From Streptomyces sp. SDr-06 (GTDB lineage Bacteria > Actinomycetota > Actinomycetes > Streptomycetales > Streptomycetaceae): a stretch of 64,000 nt of DNA. Made by a program: the position numbers and the translations under genes. Every line of letters begins with the position of its first letter. Within the stretch, counting starts at the first letter, position 1. The notes under the pieces are model-generated. The model worked only from the letters and a program-made list of their open reading frames with translations, was not told where the DNA came from and did no database searches. Where the stretch lies: positions 124,001 to 188,000 of the forward strand of contig NZ_QOLA01000015.1 of assembly GCF_003324565.1 (NCBI RefSeq), given 5' to 3'. Below are positions 31,493 to 39,750 of the stretch, in pieces.

Positions 31493-32752
31493 ATGCGACA
31501 GCTGCGTCCATGGGTGGTCCGGGTCTGTGTGGGGTTCGTCCGTGCCTGTGCGGTGGTGGGCGTCACCCTGGTGATTCCGGCGGTGTGGGCGGCCTCCACA
31601 GTCCTGGGGATCTGGTGGGGGCCCGCGAACCCGTGGTCGTGGCTCGCACCGGCCGTGCTGGTCTGTGCGGGCACGCTCGGTCTGTCCCGGCCGGTCTGCC
31701 GCCTGGTCCGCGTCCTCGTCGCGCGGTGGACCGGCACCGTCATCCCCTCCGGGTACCGGCGGCCGGGGCCCGTGACACAGCTGTCCACCGGCTACTGGTG
31801 GAACGGCTTCGGCTACGAGCGCACCAGCCGCGACGCCGCTCTGGACCAGCGGATGCGGCTGCGGTGGAAGGATCCCGCCACCTGGCGCGACCTGCGGTTC
31901 ACCCTGATCGTGCCGGTCACCGCGGGGGCGGTCGCAGCCGTTCCCCCCGCCGGGGTGGCGGCCGCGGTCCTGGGGTCCGGCGGGCCGGGGCCCGCCCCGC
32001 GCCTCGTCGGCCTGCTCGGCCTGGTCCTGGCCGTCGTCACGGCACCGTACGCCTGGCGGCCCCTTCGGCCGGTGGCCGCCCGCTTCCTGGGGGCGTCGGC
32101 GGCGATGGCGCTGGCCGACCGGGTGGACGAGCTGACCGCCCAGCGCGCGGACACCACGGTCGCGCAGGCCGCCGAGATCCGCCGGATCGAACGGGACCTG
32201 CACGACGGGGCCCAGGCGCGCCTGGTCGCGCTCGGGCTCTGTCTGGCGACCGCGGAGAAGCTGATGGACACCGACCCGGAGCAGGCCAGGGCGCTGATGC
32301 AGGAGGCACGGGCCGGGGCGAGCACGTCACTGACCGAACTGCGCGAACTGGTCCACGGCATCAACCCGCCCGTGCTCAACGAACGCGGGCTCATCGACGC
32401 CGTACGCGCCTTCGCCCTGGACAGCCCGCTCGAGGTGGAGGTCCGCGCCGACGGCGAACTCGGCCTGGACCCGCCGATCGAGTCCGCCCTGTACTTCGGC
32501 ATCGCCGAACTGGTGACCAACGCGGTCAAGCACGCCCGCGCGAGCCGGGCGCGGATCGCCATCGGGCGGAGCGGCCCCGCCATCGTCGTGGAGGTCGAGG
32601 ACGACGGCACAGGCGGCGCCGTCGTGCGCGCCGGTGGAGGTCTGGCGGGGCTGCGCCGACGCCTCGCCGTCTTCGACGGCACCGTGGAGATCACCAGCCC
32701 GGTGGGCGGCCCGACGCGGGTGAGGATGATGGTGCCATGCGCATCGTTGTAG
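31493..32752 (+). CDS. Sensor histidine kinase, HisKA_3 type
   Basis: 419 residues. Two membrane hairpins: one near the N-terminus (VCVGFVRACAVVGVTLVIPAVWAAS; WSWLAPAVLVCAGTLGLS) and one at ~140-190. A cytoplasmic loop with GYWWNGFGYERTSRDAALDQR is typical of Streptomyces kinases of this type. The H box is RIERDLHDGAQARLVALGLCL; the HATPase has ALYFGIAELVTNAVKHA and a degenerate GGGLAGLRRRLAVFDG. ATG 31493 follows GGAAGGAAGGG. Its last 16 bases overlap the response regulator gene. Confidence 0.93.
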   Translation: MRQLRPWVVRVCVGFVRACAVVGVTLVIPAVWAASTVLGIWWGPANPWSWLAPAVLVCAGTLGLSRPVCRLVRVLVARWTGTVIPSGYRRPGPVTQLSTGYWWNGFGYERTSRDAALDQRMRLRWKDPATWRDLRFTLIVPVTAGAVAAVPPAGVAAAVLGSGGPGPAPRLVGLLGLVLAVVTAPYAWRPLRPVAARFLGASAAMALADRVDELTAQRADTTVAQAAEIRRIERDLHDGAQARLVALGLCLATAEKLMDTDPEQARALMQEARAGASTSLTELRELVHGINPPVLNERGLIDAVRAFALDSPLEVEVRADGELGLDPPIESALYFGIAELVTNAVKHARASRARIAIGRSGPAIVVEVEDDGTGGAVVRAGGGLAGLRRRLAVFDGTVEITSPVGGPTRVRMMVPCASL

Positions 32753-33384
32753 CCGAAGACCTCTACCTCCTGCGGGACGGGATGGTCCGCCTCCTCCAGG
32801 CGTACGGGCACCAGGTGGTGGCGACGGCGGCCACCGGGCCCGAGACACTGGCGGCACTGCGGGAGTTCCGGCCGGACGTCGCCGTCGTGGACGTCCGCAT
32901 GCCGCCGACCCAGTCGGACGAGGGGCTGCGGGCGGCCCTCGCCGCCCGTCGCGAGATGCCCGGCTTCCCCGTCCTGATCCTCTCCCAGCACGTCGAACAG
33001 CTCTATGCCCGCGAGCTGTTGGCCGACGGCGCCGGGGGCATCGGCTACTTCCTCAAGGAGAGCGTGTTCGACGCCGACCAGTTCATCGACGCGCTGGAAC
33101 GAGTCGCCGGCGGGGGCACCGCGATGGACCCGGCCGTCATCGCCAAGCTGCTGTCCAGCGGGTCATCGAACCGGCTGCTCGAAGGGCTCACCGAGCGCGA
33201 GCACGCCGTGCTCGGCCTCATGGCCGAAGGACTCTCCAACCAGGCCATCGGCCGACGCCTCTTCCTCAGTGAGAGCGCGATCAGCAAGTACACGACCTCG
33301 ATGTTCGGCAAACTCGGCATCACCGACGACGACAGCAACAACCGGCGGGTCCTCGCCGTCCTCGCCTACCTCAACCACCCCTGA
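32737..33384 (+). CDS. NarL/LuxR-family response regulator
   Basis: 215 residues. Receiver: RIVVAEDLYLLRDGMVRLL, phospho-acceptor Asp in PDVAVVDVRMPPTQSDEGLRAAL, LILSQHVEQLYARELL and a conserved Lys in GYFLKESV. LuxR-type DNA-binding region: LTEREHAVLGLMAEGLSNQAIGRRLFLSESAISKYTTSMFGKLGI. The MPPTQSDEGL sequence after the Asp marks the common Streptomyces subgroup. It is translationally coupled to the kinase. Targets unknown; it may bind the inverted repeat at 31328. Confidence 0.94.
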   Translation: MRIVVAEDLYLLRDGMVRLLQAYGHQVVATAATGPETLAALREFRPDVAVVDVRMPPTQSDEGLRAALAARREMPGFPVLILSQHVEQLYARELLADGAGGIGYFLKESVFDADQFIDALERVAGGGTAMDPAVIAKLLSSGSSNRLLEGLTEREHAVLGLMAEGLSNQAIGRRLFLSESAISKYTTSMFGKLGITDDDSNNRRVLAVLAYLNHP

Positions 33385-33399
33385 CCACGGTTCGCCCCC

Positions 33400-35502
33400 T
33401 CAGTGCTGCGAGCGCCCCGGCAGTGGGGTCGTGGTGAGCGTCCCGGCCGGGTCACCCGCGAGGGCCCCTTCGACGGCGTCGCGCCAGACGGGCCCCGCGA
33501 GGGTGCCGCCGAAGGCCTGGCCGACGGTGTCGCCTCCGATGCTCTGGCCGTCGAGGTCCTGGGGGCTGCGGGTGTCGCTGACGACGGCGGCGCCGGACAG
33601 TTCGGGGGTGTACCCGGCGAACCACACCTGCTTGCTCTCGTCGGTGGTGCCGGTCTTGCCCGCGCTGTCGCGGTCGGTGAGCCCCGCGGGCTTGCCGGTG
33701 CCGTCCTGGACGACGCCGAGCAGCATGGTGGTGACGGTGTCGGCGGTCTCCGCGGACATCACCTGATGGCAGTCGGCCTGCGGCACCGCGACGCTGCGGC
33801 CGTCCGGCCTGGTCACCGACGTGATGGCGACCGGTGTGCAGTACGTGCCGTGGTTGGCGAAGGTCGCGTACACATTGGCCATCTCCAGCGGGGTCAGGTC
33901 GTTGCTGCCCAGGGTGAGCGAGGGGACCACCTGCAGCTTGGTGCCGCCCGCCTGGGCGGTGATGCCCAGCGCGTTGGCCATCTTGGACACCTCGCACAGA
34001 CCGGTGTCGGCCTCCAGCTGGGCGAAGTAGGTGTTCACGGACTGGGCCATGGCGTCCGGCATGGCGAACGGCCCGGTCAGGGAGTGGCTGTCGTTGTGGA
34101 CCTCGCCGTTCTCCGGATACGTGTGGCCCGAGCAGTCGGACATCTCGGGCCAGGGCATGGAGTACGGCGCCGGATACTGCTGATTCGGGGTCATGCCCTT
34201 CTCCAGCGCCGCGGCGGCCACGATCGGCTTGAACGTGGAGCCCGTCGGGAAGCCGAGCCCGCCGCCCATGTCCGTACCGACGTTGAGGTTGATCTCGGTC
34301 TGGTGCGCGCCGAGGCCGTAGTCACGGCTCTGCCCCATCGCGACGATCTTGCCGGTACCGGGCTGGACGAGGCTCATCACCGCGGCGGCGTCGTCCGTGG
34401 TGTACGCGTGGGAGGTGACCGACTGCTGGAGCGCCTTCTGCGCCTTGGGCGACAGCGTCGTACGGATCTGCAGGCCGCCCCTGCTCCACAGCGCCTGCCG
34501 CTCGTTCGCCGTCCTGCCGAACGCCGCGTCGGTGAGGACGACCCGGTGGACGTAGTCGCAGAAGAAACCCTCGCCCTGCTGGGCGGTGATGCAGCCCTGG
34601 CGGGGCGCGCTGACCTTGAGCCTGATCGGTGTGCTGATGGCCTGCTGGGCCTGGGCGTCGGTGATCGAACCGTACTGGGCCATCTTGGCCAGCACCGTGT
34701 CGCGGCGCTGTTTGGCGAGGCGGCCGTTGGTGACCGGGTCGTACATGGTCGGCGACTGGACGATCCCGGCCAGGAGCGCCGCCTGGGGCAGCGAGAGGTC
34801 CTTGGCGTGCACGCTGAAGTAGCGCTCGGAGGCCGCCTCGACCCCGTACGCCTGCTCGCCGAAGAACGTGATGTTCAGGTAGTTGGTGAGGATCTGTTCC
34901 TTGGGCAGGGTCTGCTCCAGCTCGATCGCGTAGCGCAGCTCCTGGATCTTGCGGCCGAGGGTCTGGCGCTGGGCTTCGAGGACCGCCTTCTGGTCGCTGC
35001 CCGCCTGCTCCACGAAGACGTTCTTCACATACTGCTGGGTGAGGGTGGAACCGCCCTGGGCCACGCTGCCGCTCGCCGCGTTCTTGTTCAGGGCGCGCAG
35101 CACACCCTGGAGGTCGACCGCTCCGTGCTGGTAGAACCGGTTGTCCTCGATGTCGACCAGCGCCTTGCGCATGACCGGGGCCATCTGGTCGCCCGGTATG
35201 ACGGTGCGGTCGCGGTCGTAGACCGTGGCGATGAGCCCGCCGTCGGCGTCGTAGATCTGGGAGGCCTGGGAGAGCGGAGGAGTCTTGAACTCGTCGGGCA
35301 GACTGTTGAAGCTCTGCGCGCCCGACTTGGCGCCCAGCCCCAGCATGCCCGCCGCGGGCAGCGCGATCCCGGCGGCCAGCGCCCCCGCCAGGACGCTCAC
35401 CCCGAGGAACTTCAGGGTGCGGACAACGGGGGATCCGGGCAGGCGGGAGCGCATGAGGGGCATAGGGCGAAACATACGCAGCAGACCTATGAATCGCCTC
35501 AA
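33400..35502 (-). CDS. Class A penicillin-binding protein (transglycosylase/transpeptidase)
   Basis: 700 residues. A cytoplasmic N-terminus and one anchor (FLGVSVLAGALAAGIALPAAGMLGLG) precede the GT51 transglycosylase domain: DIEDNRFYQHGAVDLQGVLRA with the catalytic Glu, QGGSTLTQQYVKN, and ITFFGEQAYGVEAAS. The transpeptidase domain has the nucleophile in GFPTGSTFKPIVAAAALE (STFK), the SVN motif in MAQSVNTYFAQ and KTGTT in SAGKTGTTDESK. It builds and cross-links peptidoglycan outside the membrane. The start could be one of several nearby ATGs; 35502 is the longest. Confidence 0.95.
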   Translation of the reverse strand: MRRFIGLLRMFRPMPLMRSRLPGSPVVRTLKFLGVSVLAGALAAGIALPAAGMLGLGAKSGAQSFNSLPDEFKTPPLSQASQIYDADGGLIATVYDRDRTVIPGDQMAPVMRKALVDIEDNRFYQHGAVDLQGVLRALNKNAASGSVAQGGSTLTQQYVKNVFVEQAGSDQKAVLEAQRQTLGRKIQELRYAIELEQTLPKEQILTNYLNITFFGEQAYGVEAASERYFSVHAKDLSLPQAALLAGIVQSPTMYDPVTNGRLAKQRRDTVLAKMAQYGSITDAQAQQAISTPIRLKVSAPRQGCITAQQGEGFFCDYVHRVVLTDAAFGRTANERQALWSRGGLQIRTTLSPKAQKALQQSVTSHAYTTDDAAAVMSLVQPGTGKIVAMGQSRDYGLGAHQTEINLNVGTDMGGGLGFPTGSTFKPIVAAAALEKGMTPNQQYPAPYSMPWPEMSDCSGHTYPENGEVHNDSHSLTGPFAMPDAMAQSVNTYFAQLEADTGLCEVSKMANALGITAQAGGTKLQVVPSLTLGSNDLTPLEMANVYATFANHGTYCTPVAITSVTRPDGRSVAVPQADCHQVMSAETADTVTTMLLGVVQDGTGKPAGLTDRDSAGKTGTTDESKQVWFAGYTPELSGAAVVSDTRSPQDLDGQSIGGDTVGQAFGGTLAGPVWRDAVEGALAGDPAGTLTTTPLPGRSQH

Positions 35503-35539
35503 ATAATCGTCTTTGAAGGGTAATTCCGGCCGCGTGGGA

Positions 35540-35558
35540 CCGGGGCTGGCTGCCCCGG
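35540..35558 (-). terminator. Hairpin after the diiron/nitroreductase operon
   Basis: A perfect 7-bp stem (CCGGGGC 35540-35546 with GCCCCGG 35552-35558) and a 5-base loop lie 23 bases after the nitroreductase stop on the minus strand and before the penicillin-binding protein start. Confidence 0.5.
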
Positions 35559-35581
35559 CCCCCTCCGTGGCCCAGGTTTGA

Positions 35582-36202
35582 TCATTTCGCTTGATCGCTT
35601 GTGCCGGGGATCACGCCCGTGCACTGCGGCTCTCCCGGCCGCACCGGGTCGGCCGGGGCGGTGAACAGGGACACCCGATGGCTGACCGCGACCGGCTCGC
35701 GCGGGACGGAGCGCCGGGTGGGGTCGGGGCTGCCGACGTAGAGCCAGCCGATGAGCCGCTCGTGGGGCGCGAGGCCGAGCAGCGCACGGGTGCCGGCCGA
35801 GTCGACGGACGAGCCGGTGCGCCACATGCTGCCGAACCCCCGGTCGTGCAGGAGCAGCATCAGCGAGTTGACCATGGTGCTGCTCGCGGCGAGCTGCTCC
35901 CAGTCCGGTACGCGATGGCTGCGCCGGGGCACGAAGACCAGGGTCGCCAGGAGCGGTGCCCGCAGGGGTTTGCGTCCCTCGCGGCGGACGGCCTCGGCGT
36001 CGGTGGCGCCGGACGCGAAGGCCTCCCCCAGTGCCGCCCGGCTCTCACCGCGTACGAGGATCCAGCGCCACGGGCGCAGGTGGCCGTGGTCGGGTGCGGT
36101 CGCCGCCCAGCCGAGGAGATCGACGAACTCCTCGTCGCTCGGGGCGGGTTCGATCAGCCGGTGCTCGCTGCGGCGGGTCCGTATGGCGGCCTCCAGCTCC
36201 AT
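35582..36202 (-). CDS. Nitroreductase-family protein
   Basis: 206 residues. Typical FMN nitroreductase features: AIRTRRSEHRLIEPAPSDEEFVDLLGWAATAPDHGHLRPWRWILVRG with the Arg and Asn/His FMN contacts, SSTMVNSLMLLLHDRGFGSMWRTG, and LLGLAPHERLIGWLYVGSPD. ATG 36202 is preceded by GAGGAG at 11 bases and starts the family's first helix. It is last of four codirectional genes with two diiron oxygenases and an amino acid dehydrogenase, 82 bases after the dehydrogenase stop. It may reduce a nitro, nitroso or enone group made by those oxygenases; that is inference. Confidence 0.88.
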   Translation of the reverse strand: MELEAAIRTRRSEHRLIEPAPSDEEFVDLLGWAATAPDHGHLRPWRWILVRGESRAALGEAFASGATDAEAVRREGRKPLRAPLLATLVFVPRRSHRVPDWEQLAASSTMVNSLMLLLHDRGFGSMWRTGSSVDSAGTRALLGLAPHERLIGWLYVGSPDPTRRSVPREPVAVSHRVSLFTAPADPVRPGEPQCTGVIPGTSDQAK

Positions 36203-36284
36203 CAGTGCTCGCTCCTCGTCGCGGTCCCTGGCATGCCTGCTCCCTGCGTGGGGCGCCGGGCGCACGGCCCCCGGCGTCCCGCAC

Positions 36285-37391
36285 CTACCCGCACGGCGGC
36301 GGCAGCCAGAACGAGCGCACTCCCCGCACCGCGGCGAGGCGGTCGCGGGCCATGCTGGTCGCGGCGGCGGCCGTGCTGATGTTCAGGTGCTTGGCCCGGG
36401 TGAAGATCTCGACGAGGCGCTCCGGGATCAGCCGCGCGCGGTGCCTGACGCGGTCCATGTCGTGGCCCGCGGGGTGCAGTTCGTCGACCACCTGGATCAG
36501 GCCGAGCGCGTTGATCACGAAGTCCGGCGCATAGAGGATGCCGCGCGCGGCGAGGCGCTCCGCGATGGCGGGCCCGGCGAGCTGGTTGTTGGCCCCGCCC
36601 GCCACGACGCGGCAGCGGAGCTTGTCCACCAGGTCGGCGTCGATGACGTTGCCGATCGCGTTCGGGCTGAGGACGTCCACGTCCAGGAGGTAGAGCTTCT
36701 CGCGGCTGACGACCTCCGCACCGCAGGTCTCGGCCACCCGCTCGGCCTTCTCCTGGTCGATGTCGGCCACCGTCAACCGGGCTCCGCCCTCGGCGAGATG
36801 GGCCGCCAGCCGTGCCCCGACCTTGCCGACACCGTCGATCGCGATGTGCCGGTCGGCCAGGCTGTCGCTTCCGTCGAGGTACTTCAGGCAGGCCCGGATG
36901 CCGAGGTTCACCCCGTACGCCGTCATGGCACCGGATTCACCCGAGCCGCCCTCCTCGACGTCCAGGCCCCGTATCCACCGCGACTCCTTGCTCATGACGC
37001 GGAGGTCGGCGGTGGTGATGCCCATGTCGCAGGCGGCGATGAACCGCCCGGAAAGGCTCTCGACGGCCTGGCCGAAAGCACGCAGCAGCGTTTCGGACTT
37101 CTCCACACCGGGACCGCCGAAGATGACCGCTTTGCCGCCCCCGATGTCCAGGCCCGCGCAGGCCGCCTTGTACGTCATCGCGCGGGAAAGGCGCAACGCG
37201 TCGCCGATCGCCTGGTCGTCATCGTGGTACGGGAGGAATCGCACGCCGCCGAGCGCGGGGCCCAGCAAGGTCGAATGAATGGCGATGACACAGCGCAGCC
37301 CGCCCGGGCCGGAGGTGAAGAGAACCTGCTCGTGGCCGTCCATTTCGTGGAACACACTCATAACCCACCCCAGAATTTCGTCCAGTGACAT
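36285..37391 (-). CDS. Leu/Val/Phe dehydrogenase family protein
   Basis: 368 residues, the length of leucine/valine dehydrogenases. GLRCVIAIHSTLLGPALGGVRFLPY and SRAMTYKAACAGLDIGGGKAVIFG carry the two substrate/catalytic lysines, DMGITTADLRVM the catalytic Asp, and HIAIDGVGKVGARLAAHLAEGGA the NAD-binding loop. It interconverts a branched or aromatic amino acid and its keto acid. The start is uncertain: GTG/ATG options exist; 37391 fits the family length, while 37361 has a better GGGGTGGG upstream. Its place inside the diiron operon suggests it supplies or regenerates an amino-acid substrate there, and is not a general catabolic enzyme. Confidence 0.92.
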   Translation of the reverse strand: MSLDEILGWVMSVFHEMDGHEQVLFTSGPGGLRCVIAIHSTLLGPALGGVRFLPYHDDDQAIGDALRLSRAMTYKAACAGLDIGGGKAVIFGGPGVEKSETLLRAFGQAVESLSGRFIAACDMGITTADLRVMSKESRWIRGLDVEEGGSGESGAMTAYGVNLGIRACLKYLDGSDSLADRHIAIDGVGKVGARLAAHLAEGGARLTVADIDQEKAERVAETCGAEVVSREKLYLLDVDVLSPNAIGNVIDADLVDKLRCRVVAGGANNQLAGPAIAERLAARGILYAPDFVINALGLIQVVDELHPAGHDMDRVRHRARLIPERLVEIFTRAKHLNISTAAAATSMARDRLAAVRGVRSFWLPPPCG

Positions 37392-37442
37392 CCGGGCCGG
37401 CGGTCCGCACGGATGCGGACCGCCGGCCCGTCCGGCAGAGAG

Positions 37443-38237
37443 TTATGCGGCCGGCTGCAATCCGGACGAGAGGAGCGCCGCGTCCAGAACGTCCCACAGC
37501 GCGCACAGTGATTCGAGGAAGTCCTCGACGCCCTGGGCTATTTGGTCGCTGTTCGACGCGTCCATGACGGTCGAGACGGCGCGGATCACATTCGCCTCGT
37601 GCTGCTGCTCGGCACCGGCGTCACCCCAGTGCTCCGCCATGTAGTGCATCTCCGGCTCGTCGAGTCCGGCCTTGTAGTGACCGGAGTCGATCAGGGCGCG
37701 CTTCTCGCCGGGGATCAGCGACTGATTGGAGATGATCTCCAGGGCGAGTGCCGTGCCCAGGTTGCGCACGGTCGTGGCGGCATCGGAGGAGAAGCGGCGC
37801 CGGAACACCTCGATGGCGGCCTTCGCCTGGGCCGTCAGGCCGGTCTCGCGGTCGTATCCCGGCAGGGTGGCCAGCAGCCGGTCCGAGGAGTCCTTGAGCC
37901 ATGCCTCGACGCGCTCGGTGTCATACACGTCGTCGAAGACCTGGGACCCCGTGCGGTTCACGATGTGGCCCGCCATGGTGGCGAGTTCGGGGCCGTGTCC
38001 GGACTCGCTGTCGACGATCTCCTCGATGAGGACCGCCTGCTCGTCCCAGCCGAGGCCGCGCAGCGCGGCCGGGAACTCGCCGCCGGGGCGGGTGGAGGCG
38101 CAGAACGACTGCACCTGGTGGAAGAGCGCGCCCGAGACGTCCGCGGACGGGGGCCCGGCGGCCCAGTGGTCGTAGAACGGGTGGGCGAAGACACGGTGCG
38201 TCTTGATCCGGTCGATCAGCATGTCGGTCGTCGTCAT
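37443..38237 (-). CDS. Heme-oxygenase-like diiron (HDO/TenA-PqqC fold) protein
   Basis: 264 residues, alpha-helical. Candidate metal ligands follow the heme-oxygenase-like diiron pattern: E72/E73 and H81 in IEEIVDSESGHGPE, E167 in ALALEIISNQS, and the cluster H198, E202, H203, D206, H213 in EPEMHYMAEHWGDAGAEQQH. Family members cleave, desaturate or N-oxygenate amino acids and fatty acids (UndA, BesC and SznF are named examples). It starts 74 bases after the PaaA-like gene stop and ends 51 bases before the dehydrogenase start. Substrate unknown; the adjacent amino acid dehydrogenase hints at an amino acid. Confidence 0.75.
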   Translation of the reverse strand: MTTTDMLIDRIKTHRVFAHPFYDHWAAGPPSADVSGALFHQVQSFCASTRPGGEFPAALRGLGWDEQAVLIEEIVDSESGHGPELATMAGHIVNRTGSQVFDDVYDTERVEAWLKDSSDRLLATLPGYDRETGLTAQAKAAIEVFRRRFSSDAATTVRNLGTALALEIISNQSLIPGEKRALIDSGHYKAGLDEPEMHYMAEHWGDAGAEQQHEANVIRAVSTVMDASNSDQIAQGVEDFLESLCALWDVLDAALLSSGLQPAA

Positions 38238-38311
38238 CGATTCCTACTCCGGTGAGGTGGCTGGGGTTCCGAGGGAAGCGGATCGTTCCGGGGAGGGTGG
38301 GCCGGCGCCGC

Positions 38312-39049
38312 TCAGGCGAACTGGAGCTGTGAGGGGTCGACCTTGGGGACGGAGAAGCCGATCTTCTCGATGTGCTGGGCGATCGCCGTCTTGTAGAGCT
38401 CGCGGAGTTCGCCGTTGTCGTGCTTGCGCAGGCCCCACCTGACCGCGAGGCGTCCGCGGCGGGAGTCGGGCCGTCCGAACATGTCGAGCGCCATCGGGTA
38501 GAACCGGTCGAGCGCCTTCTGGGCGCGGTCGCGGGACTGGGCGCCGGCGTCGTACGCCTCCTGCATCAGGCGCTTTCCGTAGCCGAAGTGCCGGGCCTCC
38601 TCCTTGAGGATGGCGTCGGCCTCGACCCGCAGGGGCGCGTAGGTGCTCGTGGTCATCTCCTTGATCTGGAAATGCCCTTCGAGCTCGCAGAGGAAGCTGA
38701 ACGCGGCGCGCTCCTCCCAGACCGTGAATTGGGTGGTCATGCTCTCCGCCGGGAAGTAACGGCGGTCCGCGACGGCCTGGTTGACCATGTGCGAGGTGTC
38801 GATGCCGAGCGGGGTGAGCAGTTTGGCGAAGCGCCGGAAGTGGTCCACTTCCTCCATGCCGAACTTGAGGCACATATAGCGCTCGTCGGCGTTGGGAGCG
38901 AGCGGGTAGAACGAGTCGACGTAGGTGTCGCCCGCGCTCAGCTCGCCTTCACCATTGGCCAGCATCTGATGGGTCAGCACCTCCCGGTATTCCTCGGGGA
39001 GTTCACCGACGTTCTCCAGGCTCACATTCTCCGAATAGACAGTCGCCAT
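38312..39049 (-). CDS. Ferritin-like diiron oxygenase, PaaA-like
   Basis: 245 residues. Two ExxH motifs, EEVDH (E67/H70) and EEARH (E151/H154), plus E122/E124 in CELEGH, give a ferritin-like four-helix diiron site. The overall pattern (MCLKFGMEEVDHFRRFAKLL; ILKEEARHFGYGKRLM) resembles the phenylacetyl-CoA epoxidase subunit PaaA, but no PaaB-E genes are nearby. ATG 39049 follows GGAGGAG by ~6 bases. It is first of the four-gene operon and has two palindromic boxes upstream. It probably hydroxylates or oxidises an unknown substrate with O2. Confidence 0.82.
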   Translation of the reverse strand: MATVYSENVSLENVGELPEEYREVLTHQMLANGEGELSAGDTYVDSFYPLAPNADERYMCLKFGMEEVDHFRRFAKLLTPLGIDTSHMVNQAVADRRYFPAESMTTQFTVWEERAAFSFLCELEGHFQIKEMTTSTYAPLRVEADAILKEEARHFGYGKRLMQEAYDAGAQSRDRAQKALDRFYPMALDMFGRPDSRRGRLAVRWGLRKHDNGELRELYKTAIAQHIEKIGFSVPKVDPSQLQFA

Positions 39050-39142
39050 ACGAATCTCCTCCGGTAGCCGAGAAATTGAGACTATCCGGCCGGTTCGTGA
39101 CGTCGGTAGGCCACGATGGGGCCATCTCGTCCCGGAACCAAG

Positions 39143-39174
39143 GGAGTAATCCGGGGGCCCTTTGGGAGTACTCC
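39143..39174. promoter_or_regulatory. Paired palindromic boxes upstream of the diiron operon
   Basis: GGAGTAATCC (39143-39152) and the perfect palindrome GGAGTACTCC (39165-39174) differ at one base and are 22 bp apart, two helical turns, about 95-125 bp upstream of the PaaA-like start. This is what a cooperatively binding dimeric regulator would use. Confidence 0.6.
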
Positions 39175-39217
39175 GGAGGTACGACTTCCGGCCCGTTCGG
39201 CAGGCGCGCACAAGTGA

Positions 39218-39256
39218 CCCCCCGCGCCACACGCCGTTCTCGTGTGGTGCGGGGGG
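39218..39256 (-). terminator. Strong hairpin after the thioesterase gene
   Basis: A 15-bp stem (39218-39232 with 39242-39256) with one mismatch and a 9-base loop lies 57 bases past the thioesterase stop, between it and the diiron operon promoter. Confidence 0.7.
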
Positions 39257-39312
39257 CTAAAAGGGACGGGCGATGACGGAGGGGCGGATGAAGCGCGGAG
39301 ACGCGGGCTGAT

Positions 39313-39726
39313 CTATGCCGCGCCGCGCTGCGGGGGCCGGATATAGGTGAGGGTGTGGTGGGAGACGAGCTTCCCGGCGGTGTCGGTCGTTTCGGCGGTC
39401 CCGTAGACGATCAGGCGGCCGGGCCGCACGATCGTCGACTCGCAGACCAGGTCGGTGCGGGCCGGGCCGAGGAAGCTGGTGGTCATCTGCTGGGTGACCG
39501 ACGGATCGTCCTCCCCGAACAGGGACATGATCGCGATCCAGCAGGTCACGTCGGCCAGGGTCATCGCGCATCCGCCCTGGAGCACGCCACCGGGGCGGAA
39601 GAGTTCGGGACGCTGCGGCAGGGAGACCCTGGCGCGCCCCTCTTTGACGGCTTCGACCCTGAATCCCCACCAGGGTCCGAAGGGGCTGTTATCGAGGACT
39701 GCCTGAGCTGTGTCGACATCCATCAC
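39313..39726 (-). CDS. PaaI-type hotdog thioesterase
   Basis: 137 residues, a single hotdog fold: PELFRPGGVLQGGCAMTLADVTCWIAIMSLFG covers the conserved central helix, followed by strands SVTQQMTTSFLGPARTDLVCESTIVRPGRLIVYGTAE and KLVSHHTLTYIRPP. Such enzymes hydrolyse acyl- or aryl-CoA. The start is a GTG at 39726 directly followed by ATG 39723. It is divergent from a TetR regulator, with only 24 bases between, so the two almost certainly share an operator and the regulator controls it. Confidence 0.86.
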   Translation of the reverse strand: MMDVDTAQAVLDNSPFGPWWGFRVEAVKEGRARVSLPQRPELFRPGGVLQGGCAMTLADVTCWIAIMSLFGEDDPSVTQQMTTSFLGPARTDLVCESTIVRPGRLIVYGTAETTDTAGKLVSHHTLTYIRPPQRGAA

Positions 39727-39750
39727 CGAAGGAACATAGCATCGTTCGGT
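39725..39750. promoter_or_regulatory. Operator between the thioesterase and TetR genes
   Basis: ACCGAA (39725-39730) and TTCGGT (39745-39750) are exact inverted copies that border the whole intergenic gap. The spacing suits a TetR dimer. The TetR gene starts at 39751, so its mRNA may be almost leaderless. Confidence 0.6.

Noticed and set aside
33403..35523. 700-residue plus-strand frame opposite the penicillin-binding protein
   Set aside because: It is the antisense of a protein with complete GT51, STFK, SVN and KTG motifs; the frame itself is Gly/Arg/His-rich without structure.
36285..37391. The Leu/Val dehydrogenase as the amine-precursor enzyme of the azoxy cluster
   Set aside because: It lies 25 kb away, in a separate operon with diiron enzymes, and valanimycin-type amines come from decarboxylation or transamination, not from this enzyme.
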